Source: Agapanthus africanus
Taxonomy: Eukaryota > Streptophyta > Magnoliopsida > Asparagales > Amaryllidaceae
Assembly (NCBI GenBank): GCA_030015575.1
Contig: CM057344.1
Span: 597,626,410-597,690,409, forward strand
Direction of reading: 5' to 3'
DNA: 64,000 nt
Both the position numbers and the translations under genes were made by a program. The notes beneath the pieces were generated by a model. It ran no database searches, was not told the origin of the DNA, and saw only the letters and a program-made list of their open reading frames with translations. Below are positions 13,701 to 25,599 of this stretch, one piece after another; position 1 is the stretch's first letter; each line of letters begins with the position of its first letter.

Positions 13701-14247
13701 TAGTTTTATCGACCTGTATAGTGAGACTTAGAGACTGATAGGGTTAGTGACATTGACATGCATTGCTTACTGATTCAACATACCTGACATACTATTTACT
13801 GCTTTACTGTTTACCTGCTCAATTAGATACCTGCATTGGCTACTTCATGTTCACGTCTTTATTCTTTTGATTACTGTTCCATGTTCATTTTTATTGCACG
13901 AGTTCACATTTGTATTTATATATATGTATTGCTATCGTGTCGCTCTGACGACCTGAGTATGCATTCTCAGAGTAAGAAGTGGATCTAGCTTGGACCAGAA
14001 CGTGACGTACCCCGAGGACATCGTGGACTTCTTGATCAGCGACCCAGACCTATACTTCCTTGATCTCCATCTGGTTAGTTCTTTTGATTTAGTTACTGCA
14101 TTTCTCATTATCTGTGCATTGTTTACTGATTACCACGTGGTGCTAGAAGCCGAAGTGTGACTACGGAGGGATATTTCCTCGACCGTAGGAGCATGGCTGG
14201 CCTTGTCAACTCCTCGTATTCCGTATTTTGGGAAGCAGGGTGTGACA
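10747..14247 (+). repeat. Element B 3' LTR (3501 bp)
   Basis: Starts TGTAATACCC after the purine tract and ends GGGTGTGACA before the CGTCG duplication. It aligns throughout with 4683-8200, with scattered differences and small indels, including a loss of about 14 bp near 10880. Confidence 0.92.
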
Positions 14248-14252
14248 CGTCG

Positions 14253-15167
14253 ATTTCGATTGTGATACTCGATATTTGTTTTCGTGCACCTTGTGCACTT
14301 GATTTGGATTCTTGCGCATACTTGACGCGCTTGATGTGATTTTGTTGCACTCCAGATGCACTAAATCGGGATTCTTCGTGCATATCAGATGTGCCTGATA
14401 TTGCTGTCAGGCACACCCGTTGCCTTTGACAGGTGTTTCGTGCACACCCGTTGCACTTAGATTTTGTTCTGTGCACATGTATGGCGCATTCATTAATTTC
14501 GATTTCCGTGTGCACCAGACGCACGTGGCATCCTTATATACAGTTTGGGATTGATTTCTTTTGGAGCAATATGTTTTATGATATTTACTATATGGTATAG
14601 TAGCTGAGCAGGACTAGTCCGAGGACAGTACCTAAATATATTTTTACATGCATTGATAGTTATCGAAGGGATTTCCAAAAAGGAGCTATAGTCTCAGTAT
14701 TTACCTACGTGTCCGAGATGACTCGAGACATTTAACAAAGGAAACCCTTCTAAATGATTTTCAAAAACGGCGGGACGTGTGTGTTAAACAAAAGGGTATA
14801 CATATATATAGTTATTTTCTTACAGTAGACGTCCGCCACTGTGCAGTGATACGCGCATTGCACAGCAACTTGAAAAGGTTTGGCATGCATTTCTTTCAGA
14901 CGTTTTAATGATGTATACATGAATAGTTTGATGTATATCATGTTGATTTCGTATTGGGCTTTGACATTGGTGTCTTCGCCATAACTCCGATGATTGCGGG
15001 ATGCTTGACGGAGTTTTGATTTTGAGTTATATGCTTATTTTTCATGCGCATGCATTGCGCTACGATATGTTTTATGTATTTATGCTTTCGGAGCCCTGAC
15101 GACTTGATCGTTTTACTGAAATGTTTTAGTATTTGAGGGGTTTAAATTTAAATTCGGGGACCGAATT
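14253..15167 (+). other. Element A internal region, right part
   Basis: Continues element A after B's target-site duplication. From 14253 to about 14530 it is dense in facing TGCAC/GTGCA words (for example GTGCACCTTGTGCAC near 14285). No protein was recognised. It leads to the purine tract before the 3' LTR. Confidence 0.6.
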
Positions 15168-15185
15168 TCTTGAAGGGGGGAAGAC
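15168..15185 (+). other. Element A polypurine tract
   Basis: TTCTTGAAGGGGGGAAGAC lies immediately before the TGTAACATTT start of the 3' LTR. A G-rich purine tract at this place is what plus-strand priming requires. Confidence 0.8.
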
Positions 15186-18100
15186 TGTAACATTTCAGAA
15201 AAATAAAATATTATTTTTGGGAATTTTTATAATTAAATAATAAATATTATGAATATTTTATTAATGCGGTATAATTAAATACCGATAAATTGGAAAATAT
15301 TTGGAAAATTTTAGGAAATTCTGAAATGAGGGTGTTTTATGTGATTTAGACAAATTATGAATTTTTATAACTAATTATATTCCACTTTAATGCTAATCGC
15401 GATTAAATATCGCTGATCGTGTATTAAACTTGTTTTGTGCATGTGATATGCACCAAGTCATTTTTCACATTTGCTACATTTTCCTACCATGTTCTTTTCT
15501 TATTTTTCATGCATGCTTTGTTTTAAATGAAAAGAGAAGAGAAGATAAAGAAAAAGGAAAAGAAAAGAAAATGAAAAAGGAAAAGGATAAAATAAAGAAG
15601 TATGGGAATGAAAGAGAGAGAGGTGAGGGGTCATTTGACCTTAGCTCCCATTGTTCTCTCTTCATTTTTCTCATCATTCTCACTTCCTCCTTCACCCATG
15701 GCTACTGCCCTCTCTCCCTCCCCCCTCTACCTCTTCACTTCATCATTAAAAACCCATCAAAATGTAATCTCCACTTCTTTAAAAACATGCACAAGCTCAT
15801 CACAAGCACTTTGGACCAAGAAAGCTAGGATTTTGGGCACTTGGGGCAACTCAAGAAAATTCTTGAGTTTCCAAATGAGGTACTTTCATCACCATTAGTA
15901 TTGTATTTGATTCATTTTAGCATATGTTAGTTTAGAGTGGGTTAAATGAAGTTTAGTGAACTTTGAAAATTTTAAGTTGAAGATTAGGGTTTGAATTGAA
16001 TCCAAAGGTGAAATTGAGCCTTAATAGTGACCTTAAACCCCTGTAGGGATTATATATTGGACCAAACCAGAGGCTAAACCCCTTTAACCCAAATGTAGAA
16101 ACCCCGATATTGGGAAATTGTGGGAATTGTGATGTGTTTTGGTGATCTGCTATAACCCGGGTGACCTGAAAATTATTTAGCGATTACTGAGAGTCGTGCA
16201 GGCAATCTGGAGTATACCCTAAAGACCCCAGCCCCTATACCTTCACTGTGGCCACAATTTTAATCATTCTGGCCACAATTTGTGGCCAGGGTAGGGAATT
16301 TGGGATTCTTGCTTGGTCCAGGGCTTTATCTCCAGTAAAATAGACCCTCCATGTATGCAAAATTGGCTAATTTGACCTAGAGTAAAATCTGGAAGTGTTT
16401 TACATAGTTTCTGATTTTGTTTTACGGCTTTAATGAATTGGGATTTGGTATTTGTTATTGTGTTCCGTCGTGTGGCGTTTGAACGTTAACAACGAGGGTT
16501 ATGTGGTAGTGTCTTGCATGCGACTATAGATTTTAACCTATGCGTGATACGCATGCTGTTTTGGTTTTCGTTCGCGATTTCAGTTTACGATACTGTGTGT
16601 GCATATATGTAGGTATCCTCGAGTGGACATGAACGACAAGTACGAGGATGGCGACATCGACTTCGGCAAGCGATGATCAGGTGAGTAGATATATATCTAC
16701 GGGGGAGGTCGGGTGAATGGCGTATAGCACCCCCGCAATTTCGTAGTGCAGTATGCAAATGTGTTTTATCTATATATTTATATGTTATTATAAATGTGTA
16801 TACTTAGCTAGAGATGCTTTGGAGGACTTTGGGTTAGTGTAAGCGTTTTGGGCAGTTAATGCTATAGTTTAGTGTTAGTCGCGAAAACCTAGAATAAGGT
16901 TTACACTCATGCGCGCACACACGCATACACTTGTTTGCTTGTGCGTATATGAGGATACACACACACACACACATACATATACATATATGTTTGTGAGTAG
17001 GGGTGTGTGTGTGTGTGTGTATATACATATACATGGATATGAGGGTAGTACACGATATTTGGAGATGAGTCGATGAGATTGGGTATGGTGCCACGAGATC
17101 GGTGATATGATTTGGTTCGTATTATGAGATACGACATGATATTATAGAGGGTCTTTAGGTGGTGTGTTTTCATACACACGCATATATATATGTAGATAGT
17201 ATCAGTATGTACTAGACTTAGATTAGTACCCCCAGTTCATGATATATGATGATAAGGATACCGGATGAATAATAAGATAAATGTGAGATTTAACCTGTAC
17301 CGAGATTTGGGATGCCGTACGATAGATTTACCGTACGTGATATGATTATGATGATTGATCCGCACTCTTGACTCGAGGATGTCATAGTATATATTGTATT
17401 GTACGTGATACTATTGAGGCGGGATCACCGACTATTATATATATATATATATATATATATCGACTCAGACTTAGGTGGTTTCCTTACCTTTTCGATTTGC
17501 CTGTTAGTTAGTCCTGTAGTTACTTATAGATGTTAAGCTAGACTCGAGTCATACCTATTTCAAAAACTAACGAATCGTGAGTATTTTAAAGACAGGCCAA
17601 GGAATTCTACGGATATTTCAAAGGAGGTACATTTTCTTAAAAACACCGTAGCCCTTATTTTCTAAACACCACGAATCATGTTATTTCAAATGGCAAGATG
17701 GTATGACTCATATATATTAATGTAGATTCTTTGTTATTGCGTTTACTATTCATTTTCCACATATTCTTGCTATTCCCATCGCATTGTATGTTTAAATATG
17801 TTTTATTGTTATATTGAACCCATGTTATCAGGATACCAGCACCTTTACCGATAATGCGTATGTCTACGAACACTTACTTGCCGGTTCACACACTTCATCA
17901 TCAATAATTATCATGTCACTACACAGTAGAATTGCTGCAATCATGATATGACTCTTTGCATAATTTACTTGCTATAGTTACATATACACCTTTATACGAT
18001 GTTGCATTCGACTTTGGAAAAATTGGGAACCGCGAGATATATTTTAAAACTGGATTCATTTGAAAGAGCGGTTTTCCCTTGATATATGCATATTACTGTT

Positions 18101-21100
18101 TCATGTTGCATAATATTCGGATATACTTACATTTCTGTTAGATGTCGCATATATCATGCTTTACGATTATACGCATTGAGATATGTTGTTTTCATGAGAT
18201 TTCTGGATTTGAGAACCGTGGGTATTTCAAAAGAACGTATGTACTATTTTAAAAAACTCGGTTTCTCTTGATATGATATTTCAGTACGTCCATCATGCGT
18301 TTTCTCGGTTCTGAGACGTGTGACAGTGATACCCGATTCGAGGAGCTGGATGAGGCCGATTGCGGGTACATGGTGGACCCGGTATGGTATCCCGAGGCAG
18401 AACGGATTTTTTGTGCAGTAGACGGTGAGCCTGGCAGTGGGACCACTACCTACCGGTGATAGTATTTGGACCTGGCGGTTATCCGGAGGATACCTGTCAC
18501 GCCCCGCTTCCCAGAGTGCTCTAAGATCGGCACGTGACAGAGCCAACCATGCTACCCGTGGCTAGAAAACGTCCCTCCACAGTCACATTACGGCTGTCTA
18601 TAAGATATCAAGAACAGTAGAAATAAAATAAACTATCTAGTACATGTCCATTTGCTAGAATGAACGGGTCAAGAAATAATATGCGGAAGCAATAAATCCA
18701 ATAAACAAAAATATCTGGAAAGTACGTCCCAAATACAGGCTCACATCAGGAAATAAAAATACGGAAATAAAACTAAACTAACTAGATACTAACAGGATCC
18801 TCACTGCTCGGCATGTCGGCTAAAATACTCTTGATCGGCCTGCGAAAGAGGTAAAGGATCTGGGCCATGCAAAACCCAGACGTCAGTGTGTCATAATATC
18901 AAACAATAATAAATGAACAGGATACACGAGATATGTAGGCATGAGTATAAACGATAGCATGAATATAACCGGTAACATGGATATGGAACAGTGAAGTGTA
19001 TACGTACAGGTGAAGTGCAGTGAGTAATCTAAACTATACTACTGGGTTATCTATTCTAAAGTCTTCGAAATCAATTAATGTAATCCTCATCGTAACCTAT
19101 CAAAATATGCCCCGTTCATTCCCCACGGGACCACGGTAACATGATTATTCAGTATATGCCCCGTTCATTCCCCACGGGACTACGGTAACAGGATTTTTCC
19201 ATAACGCCCGGAAATACGGCAAACAATATAATAGCCCTTTGAGTTACGTTCGGTTACATTCTTGATTTCCCCTTACCCCCAAGGTTATGTGTTCAAGTCA
19301 GGTATTGATAAATCTGGAGCTAATGCCAACACGGGATCAAGCGGGTATAGATTTGTCTATGCAGACAACAGGATACGTCCGTCGGGACAACATGTCAGGA
19401 TTGTCGGCATTAGGAACAGGATCAGGTATCAAGTCAAACATTGATATATCAAGTCATGTCATGTAGTGCACAGTGTATCAAATGGGTGCCCAACAGTAAA
19501 ATGTAGCAAGTATCGAATCACAGTAAAATACGGATGTACGGTAAAAAGCATGGATGCACAAATCTCTATCAGGGATCACATCTACAACTCCATGACTACG
19601 TAGGATGCACATTTCAAGCATGGGGCGTTAATATAACAGTAATATGAAATAATGTGACATGGCATGCAGCTAGATATATAATTAATGATATAGATACACA
19701 GTAAAACAAGGATGCACAAATATCTATCAGGGGTTACATCTACAACTCCATGACTACGTAGGATGCGTACGGGTATCGAAAAACTGTAACACGGTAACAT
19801 GGATGTACAATGCAGTAAACATGTGATATTTTTATTCATATGGATGCAAAATATATATCATAGCATGTAGTAAGGTAAACTTGCCTGATCGGATCTCACG
19901 ACGGGGTGCGTACGCCGCGTCTGACGTCGATAAATGTCGCGACGCACACGCGCGCGCAGAACTGAACCAAGCAAAGCAAGAACACGACCACGCTGGCTGG
20001 GAACGTCAACTGGATCATCTGGATCGTCGACGACAGCCACGGATTCGGCGATCACCAGAAAAAATTATGGAATCAAGAAACAAAAAGAAGAGAAGAAGAA
20101 GAAGAAGGAAGGAAGGAGAAGGGCTGGGGTTATGTTCTGGATTCAGAGGCGAGGCAGAGGATACGACGACGATGATGGGCCGTCGACAGCGAGATCCACG
20201 GCGATGACAGTGGCCGCAGTGTGCAAGTTCTTGCAGGGTCGGGTGTGCTGGTTAGGTAGGCTCGGGTTGGTTGTTGTTGGGGAGTTTGGAGAGAGGGGTG
20301 AGGAGGTTGCGACGGGATGAGGCCGACGAGGTGATCGGCGGTGAGGGTGCCGGCGGCGTGATGTGCAGGCTGGGTTGGGTTGCAGTGGGTTGGTCGGGGT
20401 TGATGGTTTCAGGGTCGGGAAAGAAGAGAGAGGAGGAAGGGATGGTGGTCGTGACGGCGACGGGAGGGCGAGGTCGACGGCGAGGCGAGCTCCGGCGGCG
20501 ACGAGCGCAAGCGAGGTCGATGGGTTTTGGAGCTCGGGATGGGTTCTTCGAGGAGTTGGTTGCAGGGGACAGAGAGGTGAGTGGGGAGAGAGAGAAAGTG
20601 AGGTTGGCGATGAGAGGAGGCAACGAGCGGTGAGGCATGGCGGCGAGTGGCACGGGCTCTCGCATGGGTTCGAACGAGGTCGGGGCGGGAACAGAGATGA
20701 AGAAGATGAGGGAGAAGAGAGAGAGTGTACGTGGGTTAGGTAGAGGAATGGGTTCAGCAAAAAAATAAATATAATATATAATATAATATATATAAAGATA
20801 TATATGCAGAGGGGGGGAGAGAGAGAGCTGTGAGATTTAACAAAAAAGATTTTTGGATTAAAAAATCTTTAACAACTGTATACTCTGTTAATTCGTTAAA
20901 AAAATCTTATATGAAACAGTTAACGAATAGAGATTTAAAATATTAAGAAAATATGAGTTTTCGGTTAAAACAAAAATAGTCTAAAACACGTCCGGGTCGG
21001 GTCTAAAATTATGGTTTGAAAATACGGATAATATGCGTATCTACCAAAACCAAAACAGGATATCCGGGTAACGAAAAAGCATACCCCCAAGAACGGATAC

Positions 21101-22686
21101 ACGTAGCATGCACGTAGCGATCCAAACAGGTCTGTTTCACTGAACGGGCCAAGAACATGATGTACGGATGCTAACACAGGGTCAGGGATTTGATAAGGTC
21201 CATGCTAGATATTTTTAAAATATTTTATTTGACTTTACTTGTTTTATTAAAAAAATGCAAATGCTCGATATAATGCTAGTATGCAGAATAAACAACATGA
21301 AAGTGTACGGATTCTCATAACTAGCCGGGATAAATCATAAACAGGAATCAAGATGAGTTTCCAGCAAGCGGGTCGGGTCGGATGCAAATACAGATGCCAA
21401 TTATACTATTCACACCCAAACAACAATAAATCAAGAAATAGGCATAAATAAAGAAATACCCAAAATAGAACTGGTATAAATGAACTAGGGTGTTACAATA
21501 CCGACCGGAATCATGAGATGGATATGAGGGCCGACCAGATTATGCGGCGCCTGAGGGCCGATCTGAGAATGCGGCGCCTGAGATATATGAGAATTTACGT
21601 GTCGATGCTGGACACGGGTTTTATGATTTTTCGAGTGTCGATGCTGGACACTCAGGTTCCATGATTTTGATGTGTCGCGAGGGGCACATGTTGATTATAT
21701 CCTCATATTTTCATGCATATGCTTTTATGATATTTATATGCATGATGTTGTTGTGTCATTGGTTGACACGTGGACGAGATCCACATGCATACATAAATTG
21801 ATTATATGGTGGACGAGATCCACATGCATTCATGCATTGTTTATGGTTGGATGATATCCACATACATATAGACATTGAGTATATTTTAGCATATATGCAG
21901 ATACGATCATCCTAGATATCATAGTATTACCTTTATGATATAGTTGACCTAGGAAATCGTTATTTTATTCGATTTCTACCTGATGATGTTTTCTACTCAC
22001 GAGTTGGCAACTCACCTCCGCTGTGCCACAGTTCTTGCAGGTTGACCGCATGGATCAGTAGCGGCATCGCTGGCACATAGCTGCAGTCGGGTGTTTTGCT
22101 TTGGTAGGTGGTACATGTTGGATCGTACCACTCTTGTACTTATTATTCATATTGTATCTAGTCAACTCCATCAATCAAAACTAGTATTTGTATAAATAGT
22201 AAGACTTAGTGAGACTTGTAGTTGCGAGATTGAGTGATGGTTTTTTTTTCGCTTTTTGGGTTGATGTCTTGCTTTATTCTTTATCTTTTGTGCTGATCTT
22301 CGCCGATTGGGCGTCGTATACTTGTTTTATTACTTGCGTAGTTGTGATCCGCCGTTTGGCGAAGAGCTAGCTGCCGCTTGGGGATGCCTTTTATATTATC
22401 TTGTATTTGTGGTTTTGAATCAAAATATACAAAGGAGGTGCTGCCCAATTTTTTAAAAGACGAACATGTTTTACAACAAGTAGGATAAACTTGCATTTTT
22501 CATGTTCCCTTTTCTATGCATTTAAGAAAACACTTTTCTTCATTTTACCTGATTTCAAAACTGCACCTCTTTTATTTTTTTAAAAAGGTTTAGATTTCTG
22601 GGTTTCAGTTTACTTGGATTACGTTACGTTTTTAGACGTTGCGTGATTTAATTGCTGGTCACGAGCTAATATTTCAGGTCGTGACA
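15186..22686 (+). repeat. Element A 3' LTR, interrupted by a solo LTR
   Basis: Runs from TGTAACATTTCAG to TCAGGTCGTGACA. Removing the nested 18495-21497 insertion and one duplicated ATACC leaves about 4.49 kb, very long for a plant LTR. CA and TG microsatellites lie near 16956-16973 and 17005-17022, and a TA run near 17437-17460. ORFs such as the one at 15430-15828 lie in purine- or pyrimidine-rich sequence and are not credible genes. Confidence 0.88.
18495..21497 (-). mobile_element. Solo LTR of a B-related family (3003 bp) inside element A's 3' LTR
   Basis: Flanked by ATACC at 18490-18494 and 21498-21502. The uninterrupted sequence at about 1580-1600 of the 5' LTR supplies the empty site. 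Read on the minus strand it starts TGTAACACCCTAG and ends GGGAAGCGGGGCGTGACA, the same ending as element B's LTR. The last 100 bases of both are alignable, with shared blocks such as GGAGGGA and AGCATGG. No primer site, internal region or second LTR is present, so it is a solo LTR left by LTR-LTR recombination. It carries a pyrimidine-rich leader on its own strand (about 20143-20760), like B. Confidence 0.88.
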
Positions 22687-23049
22687 TGGGGGATCTCGCC
22701 ATTCTCGCGGGCGCAACGCTAGGGGCGTAACGGCCGACGAGAATCTCACGCCCGCTAGCCCATGGCTGCCGCTATATAAACCCCTCTCTTAGACGACTCA
22801 GGTAAGGCAATTCTTATCTAATAGGCCGCTACTCTGCTTAAATACCTCGACTAACTTGATCGTCGGAGGGTCCAGGGTTGTGCAACTACCTCGGGACTTC
22901 TTTGCAGGTAGCTCGGCTTCTCACCAAACCAAACCCATTGAGATCCACACTCCTCAGGAGACAGTTCTCAAACCCAATCTCAACCGTTCGCCAGTGCTGT
23001 CGGCAGATCGTCGGAAGACAATATCTGAAGGAGATCTAGAGCTCCATCA
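22687..23049 (+). repeat. Remnant (3' part) of a Tat-type LTR
   Basis: Aligns with the last 370 bp or so of the element C and D LTRs, including TATATAAA at 22773-22780, the ACTTGATCGTCGGAGGG block and the ending CTCCATCA. The 5' part should lie beyond element A, to the left of the window, because A ends exactly where this sequence begins. It may be a solo LTR or a 3' LTR. No primer site follows. Confidence 0.75.
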
Positions 23050-23721
23050 CTTTGTAATTATAAATTCTTAAGATATTTTTGATGGATACAGACCCAGCTC
23101 CTTTTACCAAACAAAGCTTCCTTCTATTTCAAAGGAAAAATGTGTGGCAACTCATACAAAGAAGTTGGAGTATTTATAGCAAAAAGATTAATGAATATTA
23201 GTTGCGGATATGAACCTGTAGTTGCCAAAGGCCTCAATGAAAGTATATTGTTCGATAGGAGTTATTGGAGGCGGGGGATTCATGAGCTGGACCCGGCGTG
23301 ATTCTCATGTTGATTCATGTAGCCTACCTCACATGCTTGGGATAAAAGGCTCATTTGTTGTTAGCTGCGGATATGAACCTATAATAAACAAGGTTATATG
23401 CATCTGCCCATTTTTGAATAAAATATTGTCCGCATGAATGGTTCTAATAATACGGAAATATATGCTTGATTAATGGTTTTCTTTTTTCGAATTTTATAAA
23501 CGAAAGTATTTGATCCGAGAGATATAGCCCTAATTCTGTCACACAACTTGTTACATATGAATCTTATGGGAAAAAGAATGAGGATTCTCTATGTCAAGAG
23601 TTTAAAAACAAGGGCTATCTACCATAAAACCCTATGGTTTAACCCATTTACGTGAAACCACAATCAGGTTTTTTCTTTAACGAAAACCATCCTGAAATAT
23701 GCACTCTTAGTGAAAACCACC
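23050..23721. other. Intergenic DNA between two LTR elements
   Basis: AT-rich sequence without a recognised gene. A 23-bp block, TTAG-T/C-TGCGGATATGAACCT, occurs at about 23199 and again at about 23359 in direct orientation. Its last five bases, CCACC, are the target-site duplication of element C. Confidence 0.6.
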
Positions 23722-24511
23722 TGATGATGCTCGATATCGGTGATCTCCCAGATCATGACACGTGGCAGATGACATGTCCCAGTGCATGCAAGAAAGGACC
23801 TACAGTGGCCGACCAGACCACTCTTGTGCCCGTCCTACAAGCAAACGCCGGCTCACCTCCGAGACCCCAGCACAATTGGCCTCCTTGGCCTCACATCTCG
23901 TCTCCAAGCTATCACAGGCCCGAGCCTCCTCGGCCCTCTCAGCTCCCTCCGAGTACCTCAGCTCTCCCGCTTGACGTGAGCTCTCCCGCCGATGTCATCT
24001 TCCTCGGTCTCATCGACCGACCGACGGCACCGCTTGCAAGCGTAACCGCCATCCCGCGAATCTCGCCATACACGAGATCTCTGCCGGCCACATCCCACGT
24101 TCCACGCCACCACGATCCCCCATTAACGAGCCTGTCTCGCCATTAATGGGAGGTCTCGCTCATCACGCGGGCGTGACGTCGGGAGCGTAACGGCCAGCGT
24201 GATTCTCACACCTGCCCTGCATGTTGGCACCACTATCTAAACCCCTTCTTCAGACAGTTCAAGTAAGCCATTTTGACTCCACTAAGCCGTTACTCTGCTC
24301 GGATATCTAGACTAACTTGATCGTCGGAGGGCCCTCGGTGGTACAACCATCCCGGGGCTTCCTTACAGGTAGCTCGGCAACCACAACCTCAAACCCATTG
24401 AGATCCACACGCTTCAGGAGCGACAGCCTCCAGATCCAATCTCGGCCACCCATCGCAGCCATCAGCAGATCAACGGAGGGCAACATCTGAAGGAGATCTA
24501 CGCCTCCATCA
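23722..24511 (+). repeat. Element C 5' LTR (790 bp)
   Basis: Starts TGATGATGCTCGATATCGG and ends GCCTCCATCA. It is homologous to 43155-43963, 47011-47734 and 22687-23049. The promoter position near 24230 reads CTATCTAAA where sister copies have CTATATAAA. Confidence 0.92.
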
Positions 24512-24533
24512 GCTGACGCCGTCTCTGGGAATC
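24512..24533 (+). other. Element C primer binding site
   Basis: GCTGACGCCGTCTCTGGGAA follows the LTR directly. Element D has the cleaner form GTTGGCGCCGTCTGTGGGAA at the same place, a primer-site type common in Tat-lineage elements. Confidence 0.75.
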
Positions 24534-24583
24534 GAAACTCTTGATTCCACAAAAACAAAAGTTCGCCTTTCGATCTCAACCTA

Positions 24584-25183
24584 ATGGCGAGCGATCATCA
24601 CGACGATCCAAGCACCAGCCGTCGCCTCCCCCTCAACGGAGGCGCGGACGAACCTCCTCCGGCGAATTCCATCAACGCCCTCGCCGGCCGCATAGACCGA
24701 CTCGTGTCTGTTGTAGAGGCGCTGATCCACGTCCAAACGGCGGGGCAAGATCACCAAGTCGCCGCTCCCCCGCCTCGGGGCCAGGACCCCTACAGGGGGA
24801 AAAAAGACTCTGTCCGCGTCGGCACCGCTGACCGCCGCCTCATCGCTTCCGGCAACCGTGGTTTTCTCGGGCCGACGTACTTGAAAACCCGGCGGGCACC
24901 GCTAAGTTTGTCTCCAAGGTCTTTCGCTAGAGAGTTTCGCCCCGAGTCTCGTCGCACCCCTGTCCCTCCCGAGGCGGTGTCGGTCAGCTCGCCTGTTTAT
25001 AGGCACGACTGGCACCCGCTCTCTCGACGAGGTCGTGCACGCAAGACTCTCCACGGCAGCTCAAAAACAACCCCACCAGGGGGCATAAGGAACCTCACCA
25101 AAAGGAACCACGTCTCGTCGAAAATCATAGTTATGACGGCCGGGGTACGTCGGACACATACAAGACTCAGCACCCCGCACTAG
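24584..25183 (+). pseudogene. Element C gag N-terminal remnant
   Basis: A frame of about 200 codons from an ATG, starting MASDHHDDPSTSRRLPLNG and including INALAGRIDRLVSVVEAL. It is nearly identical in design to the start of element D's gag (MVSDHRDDPSASRRLPHNG; INVLAARIDRLASVMDAL). After about residue 80 the likeness fades into Arg/Pro/Ser-rich sequence, and the capsid-like core seen in D (48540-48870) is absent. It is a fossil gag. Confidence 0.65.
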
Positions 25184-25194
25184 CCGCGGAGGCC

Positions 25195-25500
25195 GACAGC
25201 CGACCGACGAAGAGGTCAAGAGAGACCGAGCTGATCACCTTTGACGACGGGGACTTTCACGGCATATCCTTGCCCCCACAATGACCCCCTGGTGATTACG
25301 GCTCAAGTCCATCAATACGAGGTGCACAGGATCATGGTCGATCGGGAAGCTCGGCAGACATTCTCTTCCACGACTGCTTTCTGCGTATGGGGCTCGCCTC
25401 GGCAAACCTGAGGCTGACCTCCCACGTCCTCTCAGGATTCACCAACCACACCATCCCGGCGGAAAGGGTAATCACTCTACAGTTCAACAGTCGCCTGCAA
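25195..25500 (+). pseudogene. Element C aspartic protease remnant
   Basis: The translated stretch parallels element D at 49520-49760: a block about FHGISLP, then VITAQVHQYEVHRI, then the region before and after the active site (SADILFHDCFLRMGLASANLR, here only recalled by position), then LTSHVLSGFTNHTI. It stops abruptly at about 25500, where the sequence changes to the tandem array. Retropepsin of Ty3/Gypsy elements cleaves the polyprotein. This copy is broken. Confidence 0.6.
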
Positions 25501-25599
25501 CTGTGCCGCTACGCAGCAGACATCGCGTCGCTCGATGCGAAATCGAAATGACGCGGCTCTGGCGCTTCGCCTCCTCCACACGTTCATAGCGCGTGTCAC

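Larger units (their letters stand above)
4683..14247 (+). mobile_element. Element B: non-autonomous LTR retrotransposon nested in A
   Basis: A 9565-bp element flanked by CGTCG at 4678-4682 and 14248-14252. It has two LTRs of about 3.5 kb, TGTAATACCC at the 5' ends and GTGACA at the 3' end, a tRNA-Met-type primer site and a G-rich tract before the 3' LTR. The internal region is only 2546 bp and encodes a zinc-knuckle protein fragment and a very acidic protein. No protease, reverse transcriptase or integrase was seen, so an autonomous partner would be needed to move it. LTR divergence is around 3-4% by eye, apart from small indels, giving an age of order one to two million years at rates commonly used for plant LTRs. 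It is a fossil and looks structurally complete. Confidence 0.92.
1..22686 (+). mobile_element. Element A: non-autonomous LTR retrotransposon with about 4.5-kb LTRs (5' end outside window)
   Basis: The sequence before 2777 reappears at about 16985-22686, interrupted only by a nested solo LTR. The left copy ends CATGACA and is followed by a tRNA-Met-type primer site. The right copy begins TGTAACATTT just after a purine tract and ends CGTGACA. These are therefore the two LTRs of one element, and the window starts about 1.8 kb inside the 5' LTR. Without nested insertions the internal region is only about 2.8 kb, and no gag or pol was recognised, so A is non-autonomous (LARD-like). The TGTAAC...TGACA ends and Met primer site suit a chromovirus (Tekay/Del-like) parent; this is inference. 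The left target-site duplication is out of view. The right flank, starting TGGGG, continues a Tat-type LTR, so A inserted into that LTR. The element is a fossil with two nested insertions. Confidence 0.85.

Noticed and set aside
15430-15828. A 132-residue frame in element A's 3' LTR
   Set aside because: Lys/Glu runs followed by Ser/Leu runs come from purine- and pyrimidine-rich tracts. The remaining 5' LTR does not cover this part, and no domain is seen.
20143-20760. A 205-residue minus-strand frame and overlapping plus-strand frames
   Set aside because: This is the same kind of pyrimidine-rich LTR leader, here in the minus-strand solo LTR. No domain is present.
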